Shown here piece after piece: positions 7,724 through 20,060 of a stretch of 48,540 nt of DNA. This DNA is from Streptomyces sp. (GTDB lineage Bacteria > Actinomycetota > Actinomycetes > Streptomycetales > Streptomycetaceae). The stretch is taken from assembly GCF_031181705.1 (NCBI RefSeq), contig NZ_JAPSKN010000029.1:1-48540 (forward strand). The letters are read 5' to 3'. The notes under the pieces are model-generated. The model worked only from the letters and a program-made list of their open reading frames with translations, was not told the DNA's origin and searched no databases. How positions within the stretch are numbered: position 1 is the stretch's first letter; each line of letters opens with the position of its first letter. The position numbers were made by a program, and so were the translations under genes.

Positions 7724-8301
7724 CCGCATCCCTGCCCCACCAGGGCCCCTGGCCCGGCGGACCGGACCGCCCGGTCGAGGACCGCCGCCACATGATCCGC
7801 CGCAGGGCGCTCACCCTGCTGATCATCGTGCTGCTCATCGGCATCCCGGCCGGCTACCTGGTGATCTCCGCCAACCAGAGCCGCGACAGCGGCAAGGACA
7901 AGGAGGCCAAGTACTCGGCGACCGGCCTCACCGAGGGCTGGCCCTCCAAGCTCCAGCGCCGCATCTACCAGGTGCCGATCCCGCACCCGGCCTGGCACGT
8001 GGCGTACTACGAGACCAACAACTGGAAGACCAGCCGCCTCTACGCCCAGTTCGAGACCAACACGGCCGGTCTGGACGCCTATCTGACGGGCCTCGGCATG
8101 ACCCGCGCGGACCTGCGCAAGGGCGACATCACCATCGGCGCCCGCGACCGCAAGATCACCGGCTGGAAGTTCCCCGGGGGCGACGCGTGGTACGGCTTCG
8201 TCCACCGGCAGAAGAACCCGGCCCCCACGCACGACGTCGTCGTCGACCTGTCCAACCCGGCGTACCCGTGGGTGTACGTCGTGTCCCGGACCGTGCCCTG
8301 A
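7720..8301 (+). CDS. Single-pass membrane protein of unknown function
   Basis: A 193-residue protein starting at GTG 7720, overlapping the ROK kinase stop by 4 bases with CAGGAG just upstream, so it is translationally coupled. After a proline-rich cytoplasmic start there is one transmembrane helix (about residues 31-50: LTLLIIVLLIGIPAGYLVIS). An extracytoplasmic domain rich in Trp/Tyr follows (EGWPSKLQRRIYQVPIPHPA, WHVAYYETNNW, WYGFVHRQ, YPWVYVVSRTVP). No catalytic motif or known domain is recognised. Coupling to a sugar kinase suggests a role in the same sugar or envelope process, but this is inference. Confidence 0.82.
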   Translation: MTASLPHQGPWPGGPDRPVEDRRHMIRRRALTLLIIVLLIGIPAGYLVISANQSRDSGKDKEAKYSATGLTEGWPSKLQRRIYQVPIPHPAWHVAYYETNNWKTSRLYAQFETNTAGLDAYLTGLGMTRADLRKGDITIGARDRKITGWKFPGGDAWYGFVHRQKNPAPTHDVVVDLSNPAYPWVYVVSRTVP

Positions 8302-8386
8302 GCCCGCCGCCGGGACCGGTTGTCAGACCCCGCCCGTAGAGTCGGAGACAACTGATCCGACAGGCGGGCGGGAGGTGGCAGGACGT

Positions 8387-11211
8387 ATGGGCGACACGGC
8401 TGTGACGGCCGAGCGGGCGGACGACGCGACGGCCCCGGCCCGGCTCCCGGCCGTCTTCCTGCCCGCGCCTCTCCCACGCGACGGACGTGTCGCCTTCTGG
8501 GACCCCGCCGGCGAGCCACTGCCCGCCGACGCCACGGAACTGACCGTCGTGCGACGCCACGGGACGGGCATCCGGCGGCACACCACCCCCGCGCTGTCCC
8601 TCCCGCTGGAGACGGCCCTGCCCCTGCTGGTGCGCGCCCGGCATGACCCGACGGCCCACCCCGCCACCGCCTGCTGGGGCGCCGCCGCCCTGCACGCCCT
8701 GCGGCTGACCGCCCGCGGCCGGCTGCTGCCCGGCCTCACCGCCACGGGACACGACGCCTGGCGCGCGGGCCCCCTCGACCCGGACGACATCGCCCACCTG
8801 CGCGCGATCGCCGCCGCCCTGCCCCACGAAGGCCACGCGGTCCCGCTGCCCGGCCCGGGCCCGATCCGCCTGCCCGAGCCGGAAGCGCTCGTGCGCGCCT
8901 TTTTGGACGCGGTCGCCGACACGCTGCCGCGCACCCCGGCCGCCCCCCACGCCACCGGCCGGCCCTTCGCCGCCCGCGTCGCCACGCACCTGCCCGGCGC
9001 CCACGACTGGGCCGCCGAGGTCGCCGCCGGCATGGACGCCGGCGTGCGCATCTCGCTCCGCCTGGACCTCACGGCCTACGACCTGTTCGACGGCGCCCCC
9101 GACGGCGGCACGCGCGGCGCCGGCGCGGCCGTCGTCCAGGTGCACAGCCTCGCCGACCCCACCCTCGTGGCCGACGCGGCGGCCCTGTGGGCGGGCGAGA
9201 CCGACGACGCTTTCGGCCCCCGCGCGCGCGTGGACGCGGCCCTCGCCGTCCGCCGCGCCGCCCGGGTCTGGCCGCCGCTGGACCGGCTCTCCGAGCAGGC
9301 CGTGCCCGACGTGCTGGCCCTGAGCGAGGAAGAGGTGAGCGACCTGCTCGGGATCGCCGCCACCCGGCTCGCCGCGGCCGGCGTCGCCGTGCACTGGCCG
9401 AGGGACCTCGCGCAGGACCTGTCCGCCACCGCGGTGGTCCGCCCCGCGCCCGGCTCGGCGACCGACGGCACCGGCTTCTTCGAGAGCGAGGACCTCCTCG
9501 GCTTCCGCTGGCAGCTCGCGCTCGGCGGCGACCCGCTCACCGACGCCGAGATGGACGCCCTCGCCGAGGCGCACCGGCCGGTCGTCCGGCTGCGCGACCG
9601 CTGGGTGCTGGTCGACCCGGCCCTCGTCCGCAAGGCCCGCAAGCGCGACCTCGGGCTGCTCGACCCGGTGGACGCGCTGTCCGTCGCCCTCACCGGCACG
9701 GCCGAGGTGGACGGCGAGACGGTGGAGGCCGTCCCGGTCGGCGCCCTGGCCGCCCTGCGCGACCGCCTCACCGCCGGCATCCGCCCGGCCGATCCGCCGC
9801 CCGGCCTGCACGCCACCCTGCGCGACTACCAGCTGCGCGGCCTGGCCTGGCTCGACCTGATGACCTCCCTCGGCCTCGGCGGCTGCCTCGCCGACGACAT
9901 GGGCCTCGGCAAGACCGTCACGCTCATCGCGCTCCACCTCAAGCGGGCCCGCCGCGAACCGACCCTGGTCGTCTGCCCCGCCTCCCTGCTCGGCAACTGG
10001 CAGCGCGAGATCAACCGCTTCGCCCCCGGCGTCCCCGTCCGCCGCTTCCACGGACCCGACCGCAGCCTGTCCGGCCTGGCCGGCGGTTTCGTCCTCACCA
10101 CGTACGGCACGATGCGCTCGGCCGCCCCCGCCCTGGCCGAGCAGGCCTGGGGCATGGTCGTCGCCGACGAGGCGCAGCACGTCAAGAACCCCTACTCGGC
10201 CACGGCCAAGGCGCTGCGCACCATCCCCGCCCCCGCCCGGGTCGCCCTCACGGGCACGCCCGTCGAGAACAACCTCTCGGAGCTGTGGGCCCTGCTCGAC
10301 TGGACGACCCCGGGCCTGCTCGGCCCGCTGAAGTCCTTCCGCGCCCGGCACGCCCGGGCCGTGGAGACCGGCGAGGACGAGCAGGCGGTGGAGCGTCTGG
10401 CCCGTCTGGTCCGCCCCTTCCTGCTGCGCCGCAGGAAGTCCGACCCCGGCATCGTCCCCGAACTGCCGCCCAAGACCGAGACCGACCACCCGGTCCCGCT
10501 CACCCGCGAACAGGCCGCGCTGTACGAGGCGGTGGTGCGCGAGTCGATGCTCGCCATCGAGACGTCCGAGGGCATGGCGCGCCGCGGCCTGGTGCTGAAA
10601 CTGCTGACGTCGCTGAAGCAGATCTGCGACCATCCCGCGCTGTACCTGAAGGAGGAGCACGCACCGCCGGGCGACCGGCTCGCCGCCCGCTCCGGCAAAC
10701 TCGCCCTGCTGGACGAGCTGCTGGACACGCTGCTCGCCGAGGACGGCTCCGCCCTGGTCTTCACGCAGTACGTCGGGATGGCCCGCCTGATCACCTCCCA
10801 CCTGGCCGTCCGCGCGGTCCCGGTCGACCTCCTGCACGGCGGCACCCCGGTCCCGGAGCGAGAGCGCATGGTCGACCGCTTCCAGGCCGGCTCGACCCCG
10901 GTCCTGGTCCTGTCCCTGAAGGCGGCGGGCACCGGCCTGAACCTCACCCGCGCGGGCCACGTCGTGCACTTCGACCGCTGGTGGAACCCGGCCGTCGAGG
11001 AACAGGCCACCGACCGCGCCTACCGCATCGGCCAGACCCAGCCGGTCCAGGTCCACCGCCTCATCACCGAGGGCACGGTCGAGGACCGCATCGCCGAGAT
11101 GCTCCAGGCCAAGCGGGCCCTCGCCGACGCGATCCTCGGCTCCGGCGAGTCGGCCCTCACCGAGCTGACCGACCGCGAGCTGTCGGACCTGGTCTCCCTG
11201 CGGAGGTCGTC

Positions 11212-11215
<4 letters not shown>
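8387..11215 (+). CDS. SNF2-family DEAD/DEAH-box helicase
   Basis: A 942-residue SWI2/SNF2 superfamily 2 ATPase, a DNA translocase acting in remodelling, repair or transcription. Residues 1 to about 470 form the family-specific N-terminal region. The helicase core begins at LRDYQLRGLAWLDLM. Motif I is GLGKT (506-510), motif II is DEAQ (594-597), motif III LTGTPVENNLSELW, and motif VI is DRAYRIGQ (876-883). Start: ATG 8387, with GGAGG 11 bases upstream; GTG 8375 is in frame but overlaps that site. The stop overlaps the next gene's ATG (ATGA), which encodes a SWIM zinc-finger protein; the pair is a recurrent actinobacterial arrangement and the two products probably act together. Confidence 0.95.
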
Positions 11216-13647
<2,432 letters not shown>

Positions 13648-13753
13648 CGCCGTCCCGCCCGCCCGACCGCCGAGCCCACCGGTGGGACCGCTCCGGCCGG
13701 TGTCCAGCCCCCTCGTTTCAGGGGCGCTCGTCCTACGTGAGATGGTCTACGGC

Positions 13754-15061
13754 GTGAGTGAGACACCGTCGAACACCCTGCAGTACCGCTTTGACGGGCC
13801 GGAAGAGGCTCCCGTCCTGATCCTCGGTCCCTCACTGGGTACCACGTGGCACATGTGGGACCGCCAGGTCCCCGAGCTGATCAAGCAGTGGCGGGTCTTC
13901 CGGTTCGATCTGCCGGGCCACGGCGGCGCTCCCGCCTACCCGGCCGGTTCCGTCACCGACCTCACCACACGCCTGCTGGCCACCCTCGAAGCGCTCGGCG
14001 TGCACCGCTTCGGCTACGCGGGCTGCGCGCTCGGCGGCGCCGTCGGTATCGAGCTGGCCCTGCGCCATCCCGAGCGGCTCGCCTCCCTCGCGCTGATCGC
14101 GGCCTCCCCGCGCTTCGGCACGGCCGACGAGTTCCGGCAGCGTGGCGTGATCGTGCGGACCAACGGCCTCGACCCCATCGCCCGGACCGCGCCGGAACGC
14201 TGGTTCACCGGCGGGTTCGCCGCCGCGCAGCCCGCCATCACGGAGTGGGCCGTGCAGATGGTGCGCACCACCGACCCCGGCTGCTACATCGCCGCCTGCG
14301 AGGCGCTCGCCTCCTTCGACGTCCGCACCGAGCTCGGGCGCGTCGGCGTCCCCACCCTGGTCCTCGTCGGCTCGGACGACCAGGTCACCGGCCCCGCCGA
14401 GGCCCGCACCCTGGTCGCCGGCATCCCGGACGCCCGCCTCGCCGTCGTCCCCGGGGCCTCGCACCTGGTGCCGGTGGAGCAGCCCGCCGCCGTCACCGAC
14501 CTGCTCGTGCGGCACTTCTCCACCGCCTGGCAGCCCGCCTTCGAGACCTCCACCGGCCAGACCGCGCTGCCCGCCGCCGGGCTCAAGCCGGTCCTGTCCC
14601 CGGCCCCGCCGCAGCCGCCGCAGACCGGCCCCGTCGCCGAGATCGCCCCGGTCGCCACCCCGCCGCAGGGGCAGGGGCGGCCCGACCCGTACGACGCCGG
14701 GATCAAGGTCCGCCGCGAGGTGCTCGGCGACGCCCACGTGGACCGGGCGCTGGCGCAGGCCGACGAGTTCTCGGGGGACTTCCAGGAGTTCGTCACCCGC
14801 TACGCCTGGGGCGAGATCTGGGACCGACCCGGCCTCGACCGGCGCACCCGCAGCTGCGTCACCCTCACCGCCCTGGTCGCCGGCGGACACCTGGACGAGC
14901 TGGCCTTCCACACCAGAGCCGCCCTGCGCAACGGCCTCACCCCCGATGAGATCAAGGAGGTGCTGCTCCAGGCGGCCGTCTACTGCGGCGTGCCCGCGGC
15001 GAACAGCGCCTTCAAGGTGGCCCAGCAGGTCATCCGCGAGGAGACCACGCCCCAGGAGTGA
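13754..15061 (+). CDS. pcaL: PcaDC/PcaL-like fusion: 3-oxoadipate enol-lactonase + 4-carboxymuconolactone decarboxylase
   Basis: A 435-residue bifunctional beta-ketoadipate-pathway protein. The N-terminal half is an alpha/beta hydrolase like PcaD; the C-terminal 120 residues form a carboxymuconolactone decarboxylase (IKVRREVLGDAHVDRAL, RSCVTLTALVAGGHLDEL, AAVYCGVPAANSAF). Together they would convert 4-carboxymuconolactone to 3-oxoadipate. A proline-rich linker (PPQPPQTGP) joins them. Odd point: the nucleophile elbow expected as G-x-S-x-G reads G-C91-A92-L-G, so the usual serine is alanine with a cysteine beside it, while Asp209 and His237 are kept. Start: GTG 13754 (SETPSNTLQYR); ATG 13742 is also in frame. 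No other pca genes lie nearby. Confidence 0.85.
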   Translation: MSETPSNTLQYRFDGPEEAPVLILGPSLGTTWHMWDRQVPELIKQWRVFRFDLPGHGGAPAYPAGSVTDLTTRLLATLEALGVHRFGYAGCALGGAVGIELALRHPERLASLALIAASPRFGTADEFRQRGVIVRTNGLDPIARTAPERWFTGGFAAAQPAITEWAVQMVRTTDPGCYIAACEALASFDVRTELGRVGVPTLVLVGSDDQVTGPAEARTLVAGIPDARLAVVPGASHLVPVEQPAAVTDLLVRHFSTAWQPAFETSTGQTALPAAGLKPVLSPAPPQPPQTGPVAEIAPVATPPQGQGRPDPYDAGIKVRREVLGDAHVDRALAQADEFSGDFQEFVTRYAWGEIWDRPGLDRRTRSCVTLTALVAGGHLDELAFHTRAALRNGLTPDEIKEVLLQAAVYCGVPAANSAFKVAQQVIREETTPQE

Positions 15062-15095
15062 GTCCGCCGCGCACCGCGGAGGCAGGATGGAGACC

Positions 15096-15731
15096 ATGAA
15101 GCTCACGAAGAAGTCGCACTCCTGTGTCCGCCTGGAGAAGGACGGCCGGACCCTCGTCCTCGACCCCGGCGCCTTCACCGAGGAGGACGCCGCGCTCGGC
15201 GCGGACGCGATCCTCGTCACCCACGAGCACCCCGACCACTTCGACGAGTCCCGGCTGCGCGCCGCGATGGAGGACAACCCGGCCGCCGAGATCTGGACCC
15301 TGCGGTCGGTCGCGGAGAAGCTCTCCTCCGCCTTCCCCGGCCGCGTCCACACCGTGGGTCACGGCGACACCTTCACCGCCGCCGGCTTCGACGTCCAGGT
15401 CCACGGGGAGCTGCACGCGGTGATCCACCCCGACATCCCGCGCATCACCAACGTCGGCTACCTCGTCGACGGCGGCAAGGTCTTCCACCCCGGCGACGCC
15501 CTCACGGTCCCCGACCAGCCGGTCGAGACGCTGATGCTGCCCGTCATGGCCCCCTGGAGCAAGATCTCCGAGGTCATCGACTACGTCCGCGAGGTGAAGC
15601 CGCACCGCGCCTACGACATCCACGACGCCCTCCTCACCGACCTGGCCCGCCCGGTCTACGACCGCCAGATCGGGCAGCTCGGCGGCTCGGAACACCTGCG
15701 GCTGACCCCCGGCGACTCCGCCGAGATCTAG
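15096..15731 (+). CDS. MBL-fold metallo-hydrolase (UlaG-like)
   Basis: A 211-residue metallo-beta-lactamase-fold protein. The metal motif HEHPDHFD gives H-x-H-x-D-H ligands near residue 47; later histidines (VHGELHAVIH, VFHPGDAL and YDIHDALL) are candidate additional ligands. The opening MKLTKKSHSCVRLEKDGRTL is typical for UlaG-like, probably cytosolic hydrolases of phosphoester or lactone bonds. The substrate is unknown. Start: ATG 15096 fits family openings; ATG 15087 is also possible and lies 4 bases after GGAGG, so the choice is uncertain by three residues. It follows the pcaL gene by about 35 bases and may be co-transcribed. Confidence 0.88.
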   Translation: MKLTKKSHSCVRLEKDGRTLVLDPGAFTEEDAALGADAILVTHEHPDHFDESRLRAAMEDNPAAEIWTLRSVAEKLSSAFPGRVHTVGHGDTFTAAGFDVQVHGELHAVIHPDIPRITNVGYLVDGGKVFHPGDALTVPDQPVETLMLPVMAPWSKISEVIDYVREVKPHRAYDIHDALLTDLARPVYDRQIGQLGGSEHLRLTPGDSAEI

Positions 15732-15783
15732 GCCCCGGCGGCACCCGGCCGCGTTGTCACCCCCTCCGGGTAGGTTGTGAGGC

Positions 15784-16563
15784 ATGCGCATCGCGACCTG
15801 GAACGTGAACTCGATCACCGCCCGCCTGCCGAGGCTCCTGGCCTGGCTGGAGAGCAGCGGCACGGACGTGCTGTGCCTCCAGGAGGCCAAGGTCGCCGAG
15901 GAGCAGTTCCCCGCGGAGCAGCTGCGCGAGCTGGGCTACGAGTCGGCGGTGCACGCCACCGGCCGGTGGAACGGCGTGGCGGTGCTCTCCCGCGTCGGCA
16001 TCGAGGACGTCGTCAAGGGCCTGCCGGGCGACCCCGGCTTCGACGGCTCGGTGGAGCCCCGTGCCATCTCGGCGACCTGCGGCCCGGTCCGCGTCTGGTC
16101 GGTCTACGTGCCGAACGGCCGTGAGGTGGACCACCCCCACTACGCCTACAAGCTGCAGTGGTTCGAGGCACTCAAGGCCGCCGTCGCCGGTGACGCGGCC
16201 GGCAGCCGCCCCTTCGCGGTGATGGGCGACTACAACGTGGCGCCGACGGACGACGACGTCTTCGACCCCGCCTTCTTCGAGGGCTCCACGCACGTCACGC
16301 CCGCCGAGCGCGCCGCCCTGGCCTCACTGCGCGAGACGGGTCTGTCGGACGTGGTCCCGCGGCCCCTGAAGTACGAGCACCCGTTCACGTACTGGGACTA
16401 CCGCCAGCTCTGCTTCCCGAAGAACCGCGGCATGCGCATCGACCTGGTGTACGGCAACCAGCCGTTCGCGCAGGCCGTGAAGGACGCGTACGTGGACCGC
16501 GAGGAGCGCAAGGGCAAGGGTGCCTCGGACCACGCCCCGGTCGTCGTCGACCTGGACGTCTAG
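15784..16563 (+). CDS. xthA: Exodeoxyribonuclease III
   Basis: A 259-residue exonuclease III/AP endonuclease, acting in base-excision repair to cut abasic sites and trim 3' ends. Family residues visible are Asn7 (MRIATWNVNSI), Glu34 (CLQEAK), Tyr109 (SVYVPNG), Asp149 and Asn151 (GDYNVAP), the MRIDLVYGN substrate region, and terminal Asp249-His250 (ASDHAPVVVDL). All catalytic residues are intact. It begins at ATG 15784 after a short gap from the MBL gene. Its TAG stop overlaps the TAG stop of the convergent SGNH hydrolase inside the palindrome CTAG. Confidence 0.96.
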   Translation: MRIATWNVNSITARLPRLLAWLESSGTDVLCLQEAKVAEEQFPAEQLRELGYESAVHATGRWNGVAVLSRVGIEDVVKGLPGDPGFDGSVEPRAISATCGPVRVWSVYVPNGREVDHPHYAYKLQWFEALKAAVAGDAAGSRPFAVMGDYNVAPTDDDVFDPAFFEGSTHVTPAERAALASLRETGLSDVVPRPLKYEHPFTYWDYRQLCFPKNRGMRIDLVYGNQPFAQAVKDAYVDREERKGKGASDHAPVVVDLDV

Positions 16564-18326
16564 GGCCTGAGCAGCCGCAGGTCCACCGAGTCCGCCAGGG
16601 CCGCCAGTCCCGCGTCGCCCGGATGCAGATGGTCGCCGCTGTCGTAGGCGGGCAGCAGCCGTGACGGCTGCTGCGGGTCCCGGGCGACGGCGTCGAAGTC
16701 GAGCACGCCGTCGAAGACCCCGCCGTCCCGGAGCCAGGCGTTCACGGCCCGGCGTTCGGCGTCCACGGCGGCGGTGCACCGCGCCTCGCCCTCGCAGGGC
16801 AGGATCGTCGCGGCGAGCATCCGCACCCCCCGGGCGTGCCCGCGCGCCGCGAGTTCCCGCAGGCCCGCGATCACCTGCTCCGCCGAGGTGCCCCACCGCA
16901 GGTCGTTGACGCCCTCGAAGACGACCGCCGTCCGCGCCGACGTCTGCGCGAGCACGTCCCGGTCGAACCGGTGCAGGGCGCTCACCCCGGCCATGTCCGT
17001 GGACACCCCGTCGCCGGGGTACCGGTCGGTGACCACCCGGTTGCCCGAGACGCCCTGGTTCAGCACGCCGTAGCGCGGGACGGTGCTCTGGCTGCGCAGG
17101 CGGCCGGCCAGGACGTCCGGCCAGCGCCGGTTGGCGTCCACCGTCGACTTGTCGCCGTCGGTGATCGAGTCCCCGAGCAGGACCACGGACCCCGGCCCGC
17201 CGCCCACGTCGACCCCGGCGAGCAGCGGCCAGCCGGTGATCGCCGAGGTGTACGCCCGCGCCGAGCCGTCCGCCGTGTGGTCGCCGGGCTCGCTGACGTA
17301 CGACCGCTGCTGCGCGAGCCGGTGCACCGGCGCCGCCGCCACCGTGCCGGGCAGGTGGAAGCTGACCAGCAGGTCGCCGCCGGCCGGCACGTCGAAGCCG
17401 AGGGGATCGCTGTACGCCTGCGCCCCGGCCGGGATCGCCAGGCCCGCCGCCCCGCCGAAGGACAGCGGCACCGGAGTGCCGCGCGCGGCCGCCCCCGAGG
17501 CGCGCACGGCCACCGTCGCGCCGCCGATCCGCGCGGGCGCGGACGCGAACGTGTTGTCGAACCGGACCCGTACCCGGGGCCCGCCGGCCGAGGTGTGCAC
17601 CACCAGCCGCAGTGTGCGGTCCGTCCACGGCCCGACGGCGGCGTAGCCGCCCGTGGACGTCGCCCAGCTGCCCGTCCAGCCCGCCGTCCCGGACCGTACC
17701 GAGACGGCGAAGACGTGCAGTCCGGCCGCGTCCGGCAAGCGCACCGAGGCGACCGCGCGCCCCGGCGCCAGCGGCACGGTCACGGCGTACAGCCGGGCGC
17801 GCTCGGCGAGTTGCCCGCCGGGCGTGTTGACGTGCGGCAGGGCCACGGCCTTCGTGGCGAGCGGCCCGGTGCGCCAGTCGGGCGCGGTCAGCCGGTACGC
17901 GGAGCGGGTGCCGTCCGCGTAGACGACCGTGCCCGGGCCGCCCGCCTGCGCGCCGGAGGTGCCCGCCACCAGGAAGGCGAGGGCGTCGCCGCGCCCCGTG
18001 ACCCGGACGTCCTGCCCCGCGGCGCGCACGTTGTCCGGCTCGCCGGGTTGCCGCTTCGGCCAGGTCAGCCGGGCGCCCTGAAGGGTGAGGACACGGCCGG
18101 GCGTCCAGCCCGCGGCCGCGAGGTCGCGTGCCGACAGGGAGGCCCCTGAGCCGTCGAAGTCGGCCTGTCCTGGCCGGTCGTCGTCGCTGACGGCGATGTT
18201 GTCGAACAGCCGCTCAAGCGGCACCGGCGCGGCGCGTCTCCCCTCGGCGGCCTCCGCCGACACCGTCGGCACCAGCGACCCGCACAGGGCCAGGACGACC
18301 AGGATCCCCCGGACACATCGGCGCAC
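16560..18326 (-). CDS. Secreted SGNH/GDSL-family hydrolase
   Basis: A 588-residue exported esterase-like protein. Residues 1-28 form a signal peptide (basic VRRCVRG, hydrophobic core, SAEAA). A long beta-rich N-terminal region of about 350 residues precedes the SGNH domain. Block I GDSITDG has Ser387, block II is GVSGNR (Gly428), block III is GVNDLRW (Asn474), and block V is DHLHP with Asp565 and His568. It probably deacylates a polysaccharide or lipid outside the cell; the substrate is unknown. Start GTG 18326 is preceded by GGAGGAG with a 6-base gap, much better than the in-frame ATG at 18371. It overlaps xthA by four bases at the stop. Confidence 0.93.
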   Translation of the reverse strand: MRRCVRGILVVLALCGSLVPTVSAEAAEGRRAAPVPLERLFDNIAVSDDDRPGQADFDGSGASLSARDLAAAGWTPGRVLTLQGARLTWPKRQPGEPDNVRAAGQDVRVTGRGDALAFLVAGTSGAQAGGPGTVVYADGTRSAYRLTAPDWRTGPLATKAVALPHVNTPGGQLAERARLYAVTVPLAPGRAVASVRLPDAAGLHVFAVSVRSGTAGWTGSWATSTGGYAAVGPWTDRTLRLVVHTSAGGPRVRVRFDNTFASAPARIGGATVAVRASGAAARGTPVPLSFGGAAGLAIPAGAQAYSDPLGFDVPAGGDLLVSFHLPGTVAAAPVHRLAQQRSYVSEPGDHTADGSARAYTSAITGWPLLAGVDVGGGPGSVVLLGDSITDGDKSTVDANRRWPDVLAGRLRSQSTVPRYGVLNQGVSGNRVVTDRYPGDGVSTDMAGVSALHRFDRDVLAQTSARTAVVFEGVNDLRWGTSAEQVIAGLRELAARGHARGVRMLAATILPCEGEARCTAAVDAERRAVNAWLRDGGVFDGVLDFDAVARDPQQPSRLLPAYDSGDHLHPGDAGLAALADSVDLRLLRP

Positions 18327-18546
18327 GGCCGACTCCTCCCGCTCTTCGAGACACGACGCGACACCACGCAACGCAGGGACGGAACAGAAGGCTCAACGAC
18401 AGCCGGTACGCAAGGCGCACGGTGAAGTTAGGGAGACGCCGGGGACTCGTCAACGAGCGCGGCGCGAACTCGGCGTGAACTCGGCCACCGCCCCGGGTCC
18501 GCGCGCCCTGTGGTGCATACGGCGGTACGAATGACACGCTGGAGAT

Positions 18547-18954
18547 ATGAACATCCCTTTCCTGGGCCACCGGCGCCAGAAGGTGGGGTTCCCCGATCCG
18601 GCGGGCATCGCGGAACTCCTCGCCGAGTGCGAACTGCTCCGCTCCCAGGCGTCCCGGGAGGGGGTCCGGCTGGACGACTCGGCGGCCTCCCTGGAGGCGC
18701 TCGACCAGCTCGTCCCGCGCTGGCGGGACGACGAGGAGACCCTGACCTGGCTCGGCAACGACGCCGGGCTCTACCTGGGCACCGTGATCGTGCGGACCGT
18801 GCCCGGCGCCGCCTGGGAGATCCGGTCCGACGGGCAGCCCGTCGTACGGCTCACCTCCGGCCGGGAGTTCGACGTCGTCGACTCCGGTCACGAGTGGGCC
18901 GCGCACGGCGTGCCCGAACTGTCCCAGCTGTACGCCGAAGTCGCGGAGTCCTGA
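18547..18954 (+). CDS. Conserved small Streptomyces protein, DUF6278-like
   Basis: A 135-residue probably cytosolic protein, mostly charged, with no signal peptide or membrane segment. It has the pattern ELLAECELLRSQASREGVRL, then WLGNDAGLYLGTVIVRTVPG and VPELSQLYAEVAES, which I associate with the actinobacterial DUF6278 family (recollection, not checked). No catalytic motif can be named and function is unknown. A GGAG lies only two bases before the ATG. A TACGAAT box at 18524 may be its -10. It is followed by the GluA-type ATPase gene after a 141-base regulatory gap. Confidence 0.8.
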   Translation: MNIPFLGHRRQKVGFPDPAGIAELLAECELLRSQASREGVRLDDSAASLEALDQLVPRWRDDEETLTWLGNDAGLYLGTVIVRTVPGAAWEIRSDGQPVVRLTSGREFDVVDSGHEWAAHGVPELSQLYAEVAES

Positions 18955-18971
18955 GCCCCCGGGGCCGTAAC

Positions 18972-19055
18972 CTTTGGCCCAAAGTCCGACGTAAATACGG
19001 CTAATGATCGAAAAGTGCGTGTCGCCCGACACATCCGATCGCGCCTGGATACGTT
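18972..19055 (+). promoter_or_regulatory. Promoter and two inverted repeats upstream of the GluA-type gene
   Basis: Two inverted repeats precede the ATPase gene: CTTTGG-C-CCAAAG at 18972-18984 and GTGTCG-CC-CGACAC at 19019-19032. A -10-like TACGTT lies at 19050-19055, and CCGACA at 19026-19031 could serve as a weak -35 with an 18-base spacer, placing the second repeat over the promoter. This suggests repressor or activator control, possibly nitrogen or amino-acid responsive (inference). Confidence 0.45.
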
Positions 19056-19095
19056 GCGGCAACCACCACACAGCTGAGAGTGAGTAGGGCTGAGT

Positions 19096-19839
<744 letters not shown>

Positions 19840-19864
19840 ACGGGCGGGCACCGGAAGACCCATC

Positions 19865-19960
19865 GTGTCGGACCTCGACTACGATGTGCCCTTCATCCCT
19901 GTCGGAGAGGGGGACTTCACCGAAGACCGCCGATCCGTTCGGGGTGAGCAGACCGCCCGC
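19865..19960 (+). other. Short open frame after the ATPase gene, possible gene remnant
   Basis: Starting at GTG 19865, about 25 codons encode a plausible acidic peptide (VSDLDYDVPFIPVGEGDFTE). The frame then becomes arginine-rich, shadow-like sequence that runs on under the convergent gene to 20365. There is no strong ribosome-binding site. It could be the 5' remnant of a gene truncated when the expected downstream transporter genes were lost, or simply non-coding. I cannot assign it to any family. Confidence 0.25.
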
Positions 19961-19991
19961 CCGGTCCGCGGGGCGTCACCCGCCGGGCGCG

Positions 19992-20018
19992 GCCCCCGCG
20001 GCACCAGGCCACGGGGGC
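19992..20018. terminator. Hairpin terminator between convergent genes
   Basis: GCCCCCG at 19992-19998 pairs perfectly with CGGGGGC at 20012-20018 across a 13-base loop. It lies between the GluA-type ATPase gene and the convergent CocE-type hydrolase gene, where a shared terminator is expected. Confidence 0.55.
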
Positions 20019-20060
20019 GGTGGTTCACATCGGCCAGGCCCGTCCGGCGGCAGCCGGAGA

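Noticed and set aside
8156..11056. A 966-codon minus-strand frame opposite the SNF2 helicase
   Set aside because: Gly/Arg/Asp/Val-rich composition without any domain; it mirrors the helicase motifs on the plus strand.
9187..11211. Upstream extension of the SWIM protein frame through the helicase gene
   Set aside because: This part is Arg/Pro/Gly-rich shadow; the ATGA overlap at 11212 with an adjacent ribosome-binding site gives a far better start.
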